From assembly GCF_003634315.1 (NCBI RefSeq), contig NZ_RBXL01000001.1, positions 1,596,501 through 1,660,500 of the forward strand: 64,000 bases of DNA. The letters are read 5' to 3'. Of the stretch, positions 40,534 to 50,321 are shown one piece after another. Numbering within the stretch: position 1 is the first letter of the stretch; each line of letters opens with the position of its first letter. A program made the translations under genes and the position numbers. The notes under the pieces are model-generated. The model searched no databases, was not told the origin of the DNA, and was given only the letters and a program-made list of their open reading frames with translations. Origin of the DNA: Thiocapsa rosea. GTDB lineage: Bacteria; Pseudomonadota; Gammaproteobacteria; Chromatiales; Chromatiaceae.

Positions 40534-41880
40534 ATGGACAAGATGTCAGTGAACCCGACGCCACCCAACCGCCACCGCGAATGGCTTGAAAGCCTCTACG
40601 AGCGCCTCGCCGAGGACGACGAGGGGCGCACCTGCAAAGAGATCAGCGCCGAGGCCTGTCACGAGACACCGGGCAACTTCCTGCACACCCTGATCGCCAA
40701 CACGCTCAGCAACATCGCCGATCGCCTCGCGAGTGCCAAGACCACCCTGCCCTGGCTGCTCCTGCAGCTCGGTGCACCGGCCTGGATGCTCAGCCTGCTG
40801 GTGCCGATCCGCGAATCAGGCTCGATGCTGCCGCAGATCCTCATCGGTGAGATGGTCCGGCGCCAGGCCATCCGCAAATGGGTCTGGGTCTGGGGCGGCG
40901 TCGTCCAGGGCCTCTGTCTGGCCGCGATCGGCTGGGTTGCCGTCGCGCTCGAAGGGGCGACGGCCGGCGCCACCGTCATCGGCCTTCTGATCCTTTTCAG
41001 CCTGGCCCGCGGCGCCTGCTCGGTCGCCTACAAGGACGTGCAGGGCAAGACCATCCCCAAGACCCGCCGCGGCCGCCTGTCCGGCTGGATCAGCGCCATC
41101 GCGGGACTCGGCGCCATGGGTGTCGGCCTGGGGCTCGGCGCCGTGCAGGACGGCGCCGAGTCGACCGGCCTCTATGTCGCGCTCCTGGCGGGCGCGGCCA
41201 TCCTCTGGTTGCTGGCCGCTTGGTCATTCAGCCGCATCGTCGAGTTCCCCGGCGCGACCGAGGGCGGCTCCAATGCGCTGGCCGAGGCCATCGCCCGGCT
41301 TGCGATCCTGCGTGACGATGCACCCTTCCGCAAATTCGTCATCGCCCGTGCGCTGGCGATGGGCTCCGGGCTCGCGGCCCCCTTCTATGTGGCATTGGCC
41401 CGCGACGATCTCGGCGGAGCCATTTCGCTGCTCGGCATCTTCATCGCCGTGGAAGGACTCGCCGGCCTGGTCAGCTCGCCGGTCTGGGGCCGCTGGTCGG
41501 ATCGCTCCAGTCGACAGGTCTTTGCCGCGGCCTGCGGGCTGGCTGCGGTCCTATCGATTGCGGTCGCCGTCTGGTCCTGGCTCTCGATGTCCACCGCTGC
41601 AGCGATCTGGTTCTACCCGATCGCCTTCTTTGGGCTCGGTATCGCGCACGCCGGTGTCCGGCTCGGGCGCAAGACCTATCTGGTCGACATGGCCGAGGGC
41701 AACAAGCGCACCGACTATGTCGCGGTCAGCAACAGCGTCATCGGCGCTCTTCTGCTGGTCTCCGGCCTGCTCGGCGCATTGGCGGCAACCGTCTCGGTCG
41801 AAGGCGCCATTCTCCTGCTCGGGCTCGCCGGGCTGGCCGGGTCGCTGCTGAGTCTGCGGTGGGAGGAGGTATCCGGGTGA
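40534..41880 (+). CDS. MFS-type transporter
   Basis: A membrane protein of about 448 residues with roughly eleven to twelve hydrophobic segments, starting about residue 65 (WLLLQLGAPAWMLSLLVPI). An intracellular loop DVQGKTIPKTRRGRLSGW matches the basic loop between helices 4 and 5 in MFS proteins, and WGRWSDRSSRQVF matches the helix 8-9 loop. A soluble N-terminus of about 60 residues (EWLESLYERLAEDDEGRTCKEIS) precedes the first helix, which is unusual. No substrate can be assigned. ATG 40543 is an alternative start. Confidence 0.75.
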   Translation: MDKMSVNPTPPNRHREWLESLYERLAEDDEGRTCKEISAEACHETPGNFLHTLIANTLSNIADRLASAKTTLPWLLLQLGAPAWMLSLLVPIRESGSMLPQILIGEMVRRQAIRKWVWVWGGVVQGLCLAAIGWVAVALEGATAGATVIGLLILFSLARGACSVAYKDVQGKTIPKTRRGRLSGWISAIAGLGAMGVGLGLGAVQDGAESTGLYVALLAGAAILWLLAAWSFSRIVEFPGATEGGSNALAEAIARLAILRDDAPFRKFVIARALAMGSGLAAPFYVALARDDLGGAISLLGIFIAVEGLAGLVSSPVWGRWSDRSSRQVFAAACGLAAVLSIAVAVWSWLSMSTAAAIWFYPIAFFGLGIAHAGVRLGRKTYLVDMAEGNKRTDYVAVSNSVIGALLLVSGLLGALAATVSVEGAILLLGLAGLAGSLLSLRWEEVSG

Positions 41881-42008
41881 TGTGAAGATGCCCGCAACCC
41901 ATCGGCGTCGATGAAGGCCCGATCACAGGGAAGCTTGTGATTACGAATCGTTATTATTACTATCGTGCCTGTGTTTTTCAGAGCCGAGTCGATCGGGACG
42001 GAACCGAG

Positions 42009-42539
42009 ATGAAGGTGTGTCATCAGACAAGCGGGCGCTTGCGGTTGCGCATTTCGGCCCTGCATCAGGATCGAGAGGTCGCGGCGCGACTGGAATCAGC
42101 GCTCCGTGGACAAGCCGGCATCGCGACGGTCCGGGCGAATCCGGCCTGCGCGAGCTTGGTGGTCCATTACGAGGTCGGGACACTGGACGCCCCGGCAATC
42201 CAAGAGCGTGTCCATGCCCTCTTGAATCCGGCCGCGTCGGTGACGGCGCCGCACGCGCCTCCGGTCGATCGCGCATTCCAGCGCTGGTGGTCTCGCGTAC
42301 GACGGGGCCTGGCGGATTGGACGACAACGCTCGGTCAACCGGTGCGCGCGCTCGACCGCTTGCCGCTGCGAGGGCGAACGTCCGCGCGAGTACCGCCCCG
42401 CAAGACCGAAGCCCCCATTCTCCTGTGTCGGCTGAATCTGCGCCTGACCCGTTGGATGCTGCGCACCTCGGCGCGCGGCTGGCGGGAGGAGTTGTTTCCG
42501 GAGAGGCGCTCGATCGTAAGGGCGCGACCGTCGCGATGA
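42009..42539 (+). CDS. HMA2-domain protein
   Basis: A 176-residue protein whose first 80 residues (VCHQTSGRLRLRISAL..., then ALRGQAGIATVRANPACASLVVHYE) match the heavy-metal-associated type 2 domain found in or beside some P-type ATPases. The usual CxxC metal site is missing. The rest is rich in Arg with no recognised domain. An upstream ATG at 41937 would add 24 residues. It converges with the lpd-like gene. Role unknown. Confidence 0.6.
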   Translation: MKVCHQTSGRLRLRISALHQDREVAARLESALRGQAGIATVRANPACASLVVHYEVGTLDAPAIQERVHALLNPAASVTAPHAPPVDRAFQRWWSRVRRGLADWTTTLGQPVRALDRLPLRGRTSARVPPRKTEAPILLCRLNLRLTRWMLRTSARGWREELFPERRSIVRARPSR

Positions 42540-42596
42540 GGCCGACACCGAGCTCCCGCGGATAGACGACCCACTCACCGGCCGATCGGACCGCGC

Positions 42597-44042
42597 TCAG
42601 GCACTGGCCTCGGCGCCGGCGGGACGGCGTCCGCGACCGGGAAAGAGGCGCTCGAGCCACCCCGGCTTGGGGGGGAGTGAGTCGAGCTTCTTCTCCAGCC
42701 CGTGGAGACAATCCTGGAGCGCCTCCTCGATCACCGGGTGATAGAAGGGCATCCGCAACATCTCCTTGACGGTCATCTGCTGCTGGACTCCCCAGGAGAG
42801 CAGGTGAGCGAGGTGCTCGCAACGCGGTCCGACCATCGCCCCTCCGAGCACCACGCCGGTGCGACGGTCTGCATAGAGATGCAGTAAACCACGGTTCTGG
42901 CCGAGGATGAGTGCGCGGCCGACCGGGCCGAAGCGCTGCTGGCCAAAGACCACCTGACTCTGGTCCAGCTCGGACCAGGGAACGCCGACGGAGGCGATGT
43001 TGGGATCGCTGAAGACGATCGCCATCGGTGTGCGGCGCTCGTAATGACGGTGTATCTCATGACAGGCGTTGTAGCCGGCGATCCGGCCCTGCTCGGCGGC
43101 AATCTGCAGGTTCGCGACCCCGCCCGTGGCATCGCCCGCGATGAAGATGGGGAGTCGCCCGATCTGCAGCGTCCTGGAGTCATAGAGCGGCACGCCGTGC
43201 TCGTCGACCAGACAGCCGATACCCTCCAGTCCCAGACCGGCCAGGTTCGGCCGACGCCCGATCGCGACCAGCACCTTCTCCACCACCTGCTCTCGATCGG
43301 CGGCGCGCACGCGCACCCCGCCCTCCGCGCGTTCGATCTGAGCGGGCGCGCCGAGCCAAATCGGAAACTCGCGCCGCACGATCTCGACGGCGGCCTGATT
43401 GATGATCGGGTCTTGCAGACGGGCCAAGTTGGTACTCGACTCGAATCCGACCACATCGACCCCGAGACGCCGCAGGGCCTGCCCAAGTTCCAGGCCGATC
43501 GGACCCAGACCGATCACCGCGAGAGACTTGGGCAGGCTCTCCAGCTCGAAGAGGTCCTCGACCGTCAGGATGGCGTCGCCGAACGACTCCCGCCAATCCG
43601 CCGGTACAACGGTCGATGCCCCGGTCGCGATCACGAAGGCACGCGCCCGGATGGTCCTGTCTCCGACTTCGATGGTGTGCGCATCGATGAAGCGCGCATG
43701 GCCATCGACCAGCTCGTCCTCCATCTCGTCGGTGGTGTTGGCGAGGACCAGATCCACGAAGGTGTCGCGCAGATCGCGGATATGCTCGAGCGCGCTCGCC
43801 CCGTCGATGCGCAGGGAATCGGCACCATCGATGCCGTACCGCTGGAAATGCTTGCGCATAGCGTAGATGTCGCCCAGGTGAATGGCGACCTTCGACGGCA
43901 TGCAGCCAACCCGTGCGCAGGTCGTCCCGAGGCTGCCGCCGTTGACCAGGAGATAACTGTCCGTGACACGGCGGATCTCCTTCACGGCATTCAAACCGGC
44001 ATGACCCGCCCCGATAACCGCGACATCGACTCGATCGGACAT
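42597..44042 (-). CDS. dihydrolipoamide dehydrogenase-like flavoprotein
   Basis: A 481-residue class I pyridine nucleotide-disulfide oxidoreductase. It has the FAD site VAVIGAGHAGLNAVKEI, the redox disulfide GTTCARVGCMPSK (about 40-52), an NAD site VIGLGPIGLELGQALRRLG (about 177) and a FAD-binding IFIAGDATGGVANLQIAAEQGR. The C-terminal base region reads FYHPVIEEALQDCLHGLEK, close to the Lpd His-Pro-Glu pattern. No E1 or E2 dehydrogenase gene is adjacent, so a role outside the pyruvate complex is possible. The last 30 residues are basic and variable. Confidence 0.8.
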   Translation of the reverse strand: MSDRVDVAVIGAGHAGLNAVKEIRRVTDSYLLVNGGSLGTTCARVGCMPSKVAIHLGDIYAMRKHFQRYGIDGADSLRIDGASALEHIRDLRDTFVDLVLANTTDEMEDELVDGHARFIDAHTIEVGDRTIRARAFVIATGASTVVPADWRESFGDAILTVEDLFELESLPKSLAVIGLGPIGLELGQALRRLGVDVVGFESSTNLARLQDPIINQAAVEIVRREFPIWLGAPAQIERAEGGVRVRAADREQVVEKVLVAIGRRPNLAGLGLEGIGCLVDEHGVPLYDSRTLQIGRLPIFIAGDATGGVANLQIAAEQGRIAGYNACHEIHRHYERRTPMAIVFSDPNIASVGVPWSELDQSQVVFGQQRFGPVGRALILGQNRGLLHLYADRRTGVVLGGAMVGPRCEHLAHLLSWGVQQQMTVKEMLRMPFYHPVIEEALQDCLHGLEKKLDSLPPKPGWLERLFPGRGRRPAGAEASA

Positions 44043-44280
44043 GGCGTACTCCTCCTGTGCAGATTGAAATGACGGGCAGTCAATCGCTATTCAGCCTTGC
44101 GCCGGCGCTTCTATGAGATCGGATTCCATGAGAAACCGCTTCACCCAGATCACAAGCCCTTATCGCCCATCCGGATAAAGATCAGATTTTCGGTAAAACG
44201 AAGCCTGCGGATACCGTTCTTGCGATGACGCGACTGGTCCAGAATGCAGAGAACCGAGGATATCCAATTCGGAGAGGGCG

Positions 44281-44652
44281 ATGCGGCAGTTTACAGGCGA
44301 CGGCCAGAGGATTGTCAACGACCCGTCACCGCGCCACGGATTAAACCACGCTCCCGTCGGGGACATGATGATTGCCGTCCGCAGCAGCAGCCCGGCACGA
44401 TATGGCACTGTGGCGCCGGCGCTCGGTACACAACTGAGGGACCGTGCCGTGCAGAACATCGACGTCCTTGCCGCGGTTGAGCGACTCGGCCAGCTGAGCG
44501 AAAACGGCCTACCCACCGATCAAGAACTCGCACGCAAGAGGACGGAACTGCTGAACCGCCTCCGAGCGGGTGTGCGTTCGCCGAGATTCCGACGCGCCCG
44601 AAATCCGACTAAAAGACTCAAAATTGCAATCAAACCGACACCATGGACGTAA
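44281..44652 (+). CDS. small hypothetical protein with SHOCT-like C-terminal motif
   Basis: A 123-residue frame. Residues about 62-92, AAVERLGQLSENGLPTDQELARKRTELLNRL, match the short C-terminal (SHOCT) pattern (a helix, G-x-L/P-T/S-x-x-E-F/L-x-x-x-K, then L-L). The N-terminal half has no recognisable domain and could be out-of-gene sequence. There is no clear ribosome site. It may be a real small protein or the decayed end of one. Confidence 0.4.
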   Translation: MRQFTGDGQRIVNDPSPRHGLNHAPVGDMMIAVRSSSPARYGTVAPALGTQLRDRAVQNIDVLAAVERLGQLSENGLPTDQELARKRTELLNRLRAGVRSPRFRRARNPTKRLKIAIKPTPWT

Positions 44653-44754
44653 CAGTCGCAACGTAACGTCGCGCGTCGCATGGGTCCACCGAGCTGGGTG
44701 CCCACCGCTCTCTGTTCTTCACTCCCCCATTGACGCCGAGCTGCGAGGCTTCAG

Positions 44755-46854
44755 ATGCTGAACCACGACGACGACCCGATCAGTAACTCCAGTCAAAATA
44801 GTCACTTCAACGATATTCTGCAGGTCAACCTCAAGCGCCGGCAACTACTCGCTGGGGGGCTCGGAGCCGCCATTGTTGGCTTTTTCGGCGTACCGGGCCT
44901 CTCCATGCTGAGTGGCGTGCGCGAGGTTGGCGCGGGGCCAATCCGATCCCGCCCCGGCTTTGGCGGCATCGGTTTCGAGGGCATCGAACCGAACACTCGG
45001 GCGCTGGACCCTAATCTGATCGACGACGTGCGCCTGCCGCCGGGCTACAGCTACCAGGTGCTGTATCGCTGGGGCGATCCGATCGGGGCGCTCGGGCAGC
45101 GGCCCGGTGAGCCGGCCTGGCGCGACGATGCCAGTAACGACTCGATCGATCAGACGCTGCAGTCCGGCGACCACCATGACGGCATGCACTTCTTCCCGCT
45201 TCCGGGCCGCCTCGGTTCGAGCCGCGGCCTACTCTGCGTGAACCACGAGTACAACGACCAATTGTTCCTGTTTCCGGACGGCATGGACACCTGGAACATC
45301 GAGAAGGTGCGTAAGTCCCAGCACGCCCACGGCGTGTCCATCGTCGCAGTCTGGCGCCATCCGCGTACCGGGCGCTGGGAGGTCAAGCGCCCGTCGCCGT
45401 TCGCTCGTCGCATCCACGGCAATACACCGATGCAGATCACCGGTCCCGCGGCCGGCGATGACCTGCTGAAGACCGCAGCGGACCCGACCGGCACCCGCGT
45501 GCTCGGGACACTGAACAACTGTGCCCACGGTTATACCCCCTGGGGCACCTATCTGACCTGCGAGGAGAACTGGAACGGCTACTTCGCGAACCCGACCGGC
45601 GACGTCGAGGGACTGCCCGGAAACGATCAGAAGCTTGAGATCCTGGCTGGCCAGACCCGTTACGGCATCACCCAGACCGGCTTCGGTTACCGCTGGCACG
45701 AGCATGACGCGCGCTTCCGCGCCGACCTCAATCCCAACGAGCCGCACCGCTTCGGCTATGTCGTGGAAATCGACCCGTACAGCCCGCGCAGCATGCCCAA
45801 GAAGCGCACCGCACTCGGTCGCTGCAAGCATGAGAACGCCGAGCACGTGGTCGCCGCCAACGGGCGGGTGGTGCTCTACACCGGAGACGACGAGCGCAAC
45901 GAGTACATCTACAAGTTCGTCACCGCCGGCAGCTACAACCCACGCAACCGTCGCACCAACATGGACCTGCTCGACGAGGGCACGCTCTATGTCGCCAAGT
46001 TCAACGACGACGGTACCGGCGAGTGGTTGGAGCTGACACCGAACAACCCGGCGCTCGACAACTGGACCCAAGCCGAGATCTGCATCCGCACCCGGCAGGC
46101 GGCCGATGCCGTCGGCGCGACAATGATGGACCGCCCGGAGTGGATTGCCGCCGACCCGATGGCCCCGGCCAACGTCTACTGCACGCTGACCAACAACAGC
46201 AACCGCGGCCGGTCGGGGATTCCGACGGGCAACAACCCGGACGGCACCACAAACGCCGGCTCGGCCCGCCCGCCGGTGAACAACGCCAACCCCCGCGGCG
46301 GTGACGCCGATACCACGGGCCCGGTGCCGGTGCCCACCGGCAACGTCTACGGCCACATCATCCGCTGGCACGAAGACGATGACGACAACACCTCGCCGAC
46401 CTTCACCTGGGACATCTTCGTGCTGGCCGGTGACAGCACCCGGACCGATCCAAGGTTGCAGGGCAACACCATCGGCGACGATTTCAACAGCCCGGACGGG
46501 CTCTGGTTCGACGGTGCCGGCCGGCTGTGGATCCAGACCGACGCGACTACCAGCGGCTCGAGCTATAACCCTGGCGGCCTCAACGAGAACATCGGTACCA
46601 ACCAGATGCTTTGTGCAGACCCCGAGAGCGGCGAGATCCGCCGCTTCCTGACCGGCCCGCGCGGCTGCGAGGTAACCGGTGTCGTCACCACGCCGGACCG
46701 CAAGACCATGTTCGTGAACTTCCAGCACCCGGGTGAGGGCGGCACGACGACCAACCCGACCGCGATCAGTGACTGGCCGGACCGCGGGCCGCGCCCGCGC
46801 TCCGCGACCATCGTCATCACCCGCGACGACGGAGGCGAGATCGGCGGGCTCTGA
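44755..46854 (+). CDS. phoX: PhoX-family (DUF839) phosphatase, Tat-exported
   Basis: A 699-residue protein with a twin-arginine type signal, KRRQLLAGGLGAAIVGFFG (about 27-45), so export of a folded cofactor-containing enzyme is expected. The PhoX/DUF839 signs include YSYQVLYRWGDP, GLLCVNHEYND, GTYLTCEENWNGYF, GRVVLYTGDDERNEYIYKFV and FNSPDGLWFDGAGRLWIQTD. Known PhoX enzymes are Ca/Fe-dependent alkaline phosphatases for phosphorus acquisition. No regulator or Pho box is evident in the sequence upstream. A related fragment lies at 52040-52534. Confidence 0.88.
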   Translation: MLNHDDDPISNSSQNSHFNDILQVNLKRRQLLAGGLGAAIVGFFGVPGLSMLSGVREVGAGPIRSRPGFGGIGFEGIEPNTRALDPNLIDDVRLPPGYSYQVLYRWGDPIGALGQRPGEPAWRDDASNDSIDQTLQSGDHHDGMHFFPLPGRLGSSRGLLCVNHEYNDQLFLFPDGMDTWNIEKVRKSQHAHGVSIVAVWRHPRTGRWEVKRPSPFARRIHGNTPMQITGPAAGDDLLKTAADPTGTRVLGTLNNCAHGYTPWGTYLTCEENWNGYFANPTGDVEGLPGNDQKLEILAGQTRYGITQTGFGYRWHEHDARFRADLNPNEPHRFGYVVEIDPYSPRSMPKKRTALGRCKHENAEHVVAANGRVVLYTGDDERNEYIYKFVTAGSYNPRNRRTNMDLLDEGTLYVAKFNDDGTGEWLELTPNNPALDNWTQAEICIRTRQAADAVGATMMDRPEWIAADPMAPANVYCTLTNNSNRGRSGIPTGNNPDGTTNAGSARPPVNNANPRGGDADTTGPVPVPTGNVYGHIIRWHEDDDDNTSPTFTWDIFVLAGDSTRTDPRLQGNTIGDDFNSPDGLWFDGAGRLWIQTDATTSGSSYNPGGLNENIGTNQMLCADPESGEIRRFLTGPRGCEVTGVVTTPDRKTMFVNFQHPGEGGTTTNPTAISDWPDRGPRPRSATIVITRDDGGEIGGL

Positions 46855-46862
46855 TGCTGCGC

Positions 46863-46888
46863 GCCCCGGCGCCGTCTGGTGCCGGGGC
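46863..46888 (+). terminator. GC-rich hairpin after phoX
   Basis: GCCCCGGCGCC and GGTGCCGGGGC pair around a 4-base loop, 9 bp after the phoX stop. The stem is strong but no T-run follows, so it may act as an mRNA-stabilising hairpin rather than a classic terminator. Confidence 0.5.
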
Positions 46889-47020
46889 GACTTCGTGACG
46901 CCGTTTACCTCAGCGATTATTGGAGTGAAGGGAGTCGGGTATTGGGTTTTGCGCTCGATCTCGGCTCAGCCATTCGGAATCCCGAGATCGGTTGCGGACG
47001 AAAAGGTCCTTCAGGCGTGG

Positions 47021-48061
47021 TTAAGGGTTCCGATCCGGGAACTCGATCACGGAGGTCGATTTGAGCGCCTCGACCTTGGCCATAAGATCTTGTTGCACCT
47101 GCTGGGTCTTCAGCTGTTTCTCGATGCGTCCCTTCACCTCCTCGAACGGCACGACTCCCGCCGCGTTTTTGCCCACGGCCTTGATGATGTGATACCCGAA
47201 CTGCGTCTCCACCACCTCGCTGAGGTCGCCCGGCTCCAGACCGAACGCGGCACTTTCAAAGGGCGCGACCATTTGACCCCGTCCGAACTCGCCGAGGTCG
47301 CCCCCTTGCTGAGCACTAGGGCAGGTCGACTCGCTCTTGGCCAGCTCGGCGAAATCGGCACCGGACTTGAGCTTGTCGAGGATCTCGTCGGCCTTCCGCT
47401 TGGCAATCTCCTTCTCCTCGGCGCCTGTCCCCGCATCGACTCCGATCAGGATGTGGCTCGCGCGCATCGACTCCGGCTTGCTGAACGCCTCGGGATTCTC
47501 CTCGTAGAATGCTTTCAGTTGTGCGTCGGTGATCTCGATGTTGGACACCACCTCGTTCTGGACGAACGCATTGATCATAAGCCCGCGTTTGATTTGCTCA
47601 CGCAGTCCGTCAGGGGTGATTCCCTTCTGTGCGAGCGCGTCGTTCCACTCCTCATCGCTCGGCGAACGGGACTTGATCAGAGCAAACTGCTCATCGACCT
47701 GTTGATCGAGATCGGGGATGTCCTGATTCATGGCGAGCTGATACAGGAGCTCGGAGCGGATCAGGTTCTCTTTTGCGGTTTCCTCGACGAGCCTGCGTTG
47801 ATCGGGAGTGATGGCGTCCGCGGGGCCCATCCTGGCCAACAAGGGGCGGCTATTGCGATCCAGCTCTGCGCGAGGGATCGCAACACCGTTGATCCTGACG
47901 ACGACATCCGCGGGGTTGCCGGACGCGGCGACGGTTTCGCCCGCCGGCACCGCCGCCGGAGGCGACCCCTGAGCATCGGGTTCGGAAGCGATGACGATGT
48001 GCGTGCCGCCGAGCGCTAGAGCGATGGCGGTGGCGGTGGCCAGTGCGGAGAACAGGTGCAT
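47021..48061 (-). CDS. periplasmic parvulin-type peptidyl-prolyl isomerase
   Basis: A 346-residue PpiC/SurA-like folding factor. The start MHLFSALATATAIALALGG gives a signal peptide; the longer open frame upstream has repeat-derived sequence. A SurA-N-like helical region (about 50-200) precedes the parvulin domain: MRASHILIGVDAG, then GADFAELAKSESTCPSAQQGGDLGEFGRGQMVAPFE and VVETQFGYHIIKAVGK. It likely assists outer-membrane or secreted proteins. It converges with phoX. Confidence 0.9.
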   Translation of the reverse strand: MHLFSALATATAIALALGGTHIVIASEPDAQGSPPAAVPAGETVAASGNPADVVVRINGVAIPRAELDRNSRPLLARMGPADAITPDQRRLVEETAKENLIRSELLYQLAMNQDIPDLDQQVDEQFALIKSRSPSDEEWNDALAQKGITPDGLREQIKRGLMINAFVQNEVVSNIEITDAQLKAFYEENPEAFSKPESMRASHILIGVDAGTGAEEKEIAKRKADEILDKLKSGADFAELAKSESTCPSAQQGGDLGEFGRGQMVAPFESAAFGLEPGDLSEVVETQFGYHIIKAVGKNAAGVVPFEEVKGRIEKQLKTQQVQQDLMAKVEALKSTSVIEFPDRNP

Positions 48062-48215
48062 GTTTGGAATCTCTGTGGTGTGGATCGAAGATAACGGAAC
48101 AGTGAGCCGGTTATACGAACAGACCGCGCCCATGCACAATGACAAAACCCGTTGGCGTCTCGATCGGAATCCGGTCTCGGCGCACGCGATCCGATGCGGG
48201 AGTTTAGACCGAACT

Positions 48216-48338
48216 TGAACCGCGCCCGGTGCGCTATGCGTGGTTTGGTGGTTTGGATTGGCCGCGCCGGCTCCGACAACTGTCGGAGCCGGCGCGGCCA
48301 ATCCAATACACTACGCATAGCGCGTCGGGCGCGGTTTA
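48216..48338. repeat. 123-bp TAAACCGCG-family long palindrome
   Basis: It begins TGAACCGCGCCCGGTGCG and ends GGGCGCGGTTTA. The centre is a near-perfect hairpin (GGCCGCGCCGGCTCCGACA/TGTCGGAGCCGGCGCGGCC). It is a longer relative of the A module of the 192-bp composites. Its last three bases are the stop codon of the DUF2256 gene. Confidence 0.85.
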
Positions 48339-48545
48339 GTCGAGCGTACTCTGCCTGTTTGTCTTCTTCCATGGGCGTTCTTTGATCCTTTTCGCCTCGG
48401 CGTTGGACACGCGGCGTCGACCGCGGCACGCATCGGAGCAATAGCGGACCGACTCCCAACAGGTTGCCCAGCGTTTGCGCCAAGTGAAGGAGCGAGCGCA
48501 GGTCGCGCAGATCTTGGTCGGGAGGTGGGGCTTCTTGTGGCTCAT
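48336..48545 (-). CDS. DUF2256 zinc-ribbon-like protein
   Basis: A 69-residue protein with four cysteines in [16 protein letters not shown] and VRYCSDACR, the DUF2256 pattern of a small zinc-binding protein. Such genes are commonly found beside cryptochrome/photolyase genes. Here its start overlaps the stop of the upstream photolyase gene by four bases, so they form one operon. Its TAA stop is provided by a dispersed repeat. Function not known. Confidence 0.85.
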   Translation of the reverse strand: MSHKKPHLPTKICATCARSFTWRKRWATCWESVRYCSDACRGRRRVSNAEAKRIKERPWKKTNRQSTLD

Positions 48546-50122
48546 GAGGTCGGCTCGGGGCTCGGGGGCTGCCTCTTTTTGCTGCCTATCTTCGTGGTGG
48601 TCGTGCGCGTCCGGCTTGAGCCGCCACTACGCCGACGACTGCCGTGAGTCTCGAAGATGGTTCGGCTTGCGGCGCGGGACTCGGCGCGGCGACGGATCGC
48701 GCCCATCCGGCGGCGGGCCTCGCGGGCGGCGGCTTCATGGTCGAGGATCGGGTACGGGTAGTCGCGACCGATCCCGCACCCGCAGGCGTCTTGCTCGGGT
48801 CCGGACATCTTCCATGGAGTGTGGATCCGGGCATCCGCTACATCGGCCAGCTCGGGAATCCAGCGCCGAATGAAGACGCCTTCCGGGTCCTGGTCTTGGG
48901 ACTGCTTGACCGGGTTGTAGATGCGCAGCGTGTTGATGCCGGTGGTACCGGATTGCATCTGGACCTGGGACCAGTGGATACCGGGCTCGTAGTCGGTGAA
49001 GACGCGGGCTAGGTGCAGGCCCGGCTCGCGCCAATGCAGCCAGAGATGGTAGGAGCTGAAGGACACCAACATGGCGCGCATCCGAAAGTTGATCCAGCCG
49101 TTGTGGGTCAAGGCGCGCATGCAGGCGTCGACGAAGGGGAAGCCGGTTAGGCCCTGGCGCCAGGCATCGAGGCGTTCCCGGTCCGGTGTCGGATCACGGA
49201 GCCCATCGCAGGCGCGGTGCATGTTCTCGAACTCGATGCGGGGCTCGCTTTCGAGCTTTTGCATGAAATGACAGTGCCAGTGGAGCCGGCCCTCAAACGC
49301 CGAAAGTGCCTTCGACCAAGTGCTGCGTTGCCCGCTGGTTTGGACGAGCGCCGCCACCTGCTCCCGGTAATGGCGCGTTGCTTGGACCAGCTCGCGAATC
49401 GAGAGCGTCCCCCATGCGAGATGGGTGCTCAGGCGCGAGCAGGACTCGTATGCCGTCAGTGGACTCGACATCTCGCGGTGATAGGCTTCGCCGCGTTCGC
49501 GCAGGAAACTTTCGAGCGTTACGACGCCGGCTCGCCGACCGCCGGGTTGGCGTTGCGGGCAGGGGTCGTCGGCGATCCCGAGGTCCCGCGTGTCGGGAGT
49601 GGCACCCAGCCCGCCGATCTCCGACAGGGTCCCCAAAGGTCGGAGGGTCGGCGGAGGCTCCAATGGCATACGCATCCGGTGCTCCCAGATCTGCGACCAT
49701 CGGTTGCGCGTTTCGAGGCGGCGGACCACACCGTTCTGGGGCCGCTCATGCCAGGGGATGCCTCGGCTGCGCAGCAGATCGCCGACGGCGATGTCACGCG
49801 CATAGGTCCAGCCGTTGCCGGTCTCCTCGTGCGACCAAACGGCCTGGATGGGCAGACGATCCAGCAGCGCGTTCAGCACCGGGATGGCCTCGCCGACTCG
49901 GATCACCAAGGGTTGTCCCAGCGCGGCCAGATCCGCTTGCAGCTCAACCAAACACTCGGCGATGAAGGCCCAGTGGCGACCGGAGGAATCCGGTTGGGAC
50001 CAATATCCGGGCTCGGCGATGTAGAGCGGCAGGACGGGGCCGTGCCCTGCGGCCTCGGCGAGTGCAGCGTGGTCGTAGACCCGGAGGTCGCGCTTGAACC
50101 AGACAAGTTGCATGGGTTTCAT
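48542..50122 (-). CDS. cryptochrome/photolyase family protein
   Basis: A 526-residue flavoprotein with an N-terminal antenna-binding (photolyase alpha/beta) domain ([16 protein letters not shown]...) and a C-terminal FAD domain. FAD-domain signs are [62 protein letters not shown] and the adenine-binding [16 protein letters not shown]. It may repair UV lesions or sense light; the sequence does not decide. The last 50 residues are rich in Arg, Ser and Thr and look disordered. It is followed by its usual DUF2256 partner. Confidence 0.85.
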   Translation of the reverse strand: MKPMQLVWFKRDLRVYDHAALAEAAGHGPVLPLYIAEPGYWSQPDSSGRHWAFIAECLVELQADLAALGQPLVIRVGEAIPVLNALLDRLPIQAVWSHEETGNGWTYARDIAVGDLLRSRGIPWHERPQNGVVRRLETRNRWSQIWEHRMRMPLEPPPTLRPLGTLSEIGGLGATPDTRDLGIADDPCPQRQPGGRRAGVVTLESFLRERGEAYHREMSSPLTAYESCSRLSTHLAWGTLSIRELVQATRHYREQVAALVQTSGQRSTWSKALSAFEGRLHWHCHFMQKLESEPRIEFENMHRACDGLRDPTPDRERLDAWRQGLTGFPFVDACMRALTHNGWINFRMRAMLVSFSSYHLWLHWREPGLHLARVFTDYEPGIHWSQVQMQSGTTGINTLRIYNPVKQSQDQDPEGVFIRRWIPELADVADARIHTPWKMSGPEQDACGCGIGRDYPYPILDHEAAAREARRRMGAIRRRAESRAASRTIFETHGSRRRSGGSSRTRTTTTKIGSKKRQPPSPEPTS

Positions 50123-50129
50123 TCGGGTT

Positions 50130-50321
50130 TAAACCGCGCCCAGCGCGGTATGTGATGTTTTTGGATGGGACCGGCCCCGGCAGACTTGACGACCGCTGGA
50201 GCTGGCGCGGTTTAAGAGATTAAAAAACAGATCATTTCAAACCGCGTCCCCGCTAACGGCTGTGGATGCACCAAACGTCGAACGCACTCGAAAGTGAGCA
50301 TCTCGCTCTGGACGCGGTTTA
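50130..50321. repeat. 192-bp composite TAAACCGCG repeat, copy 3
   Basis: An 85-bp A module (50130-50214), a 23-bp AT-rich spacer (50215-50237) and an 84-bp module (50238-50321). It matches copy 2 (35156-35347, opposite orientation) in order, lengths and sequence. It fills the gap between the two photolyase-like genes. Its last three bases are the stop of the following (minus-strand) gene. Confidence 0.9.
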
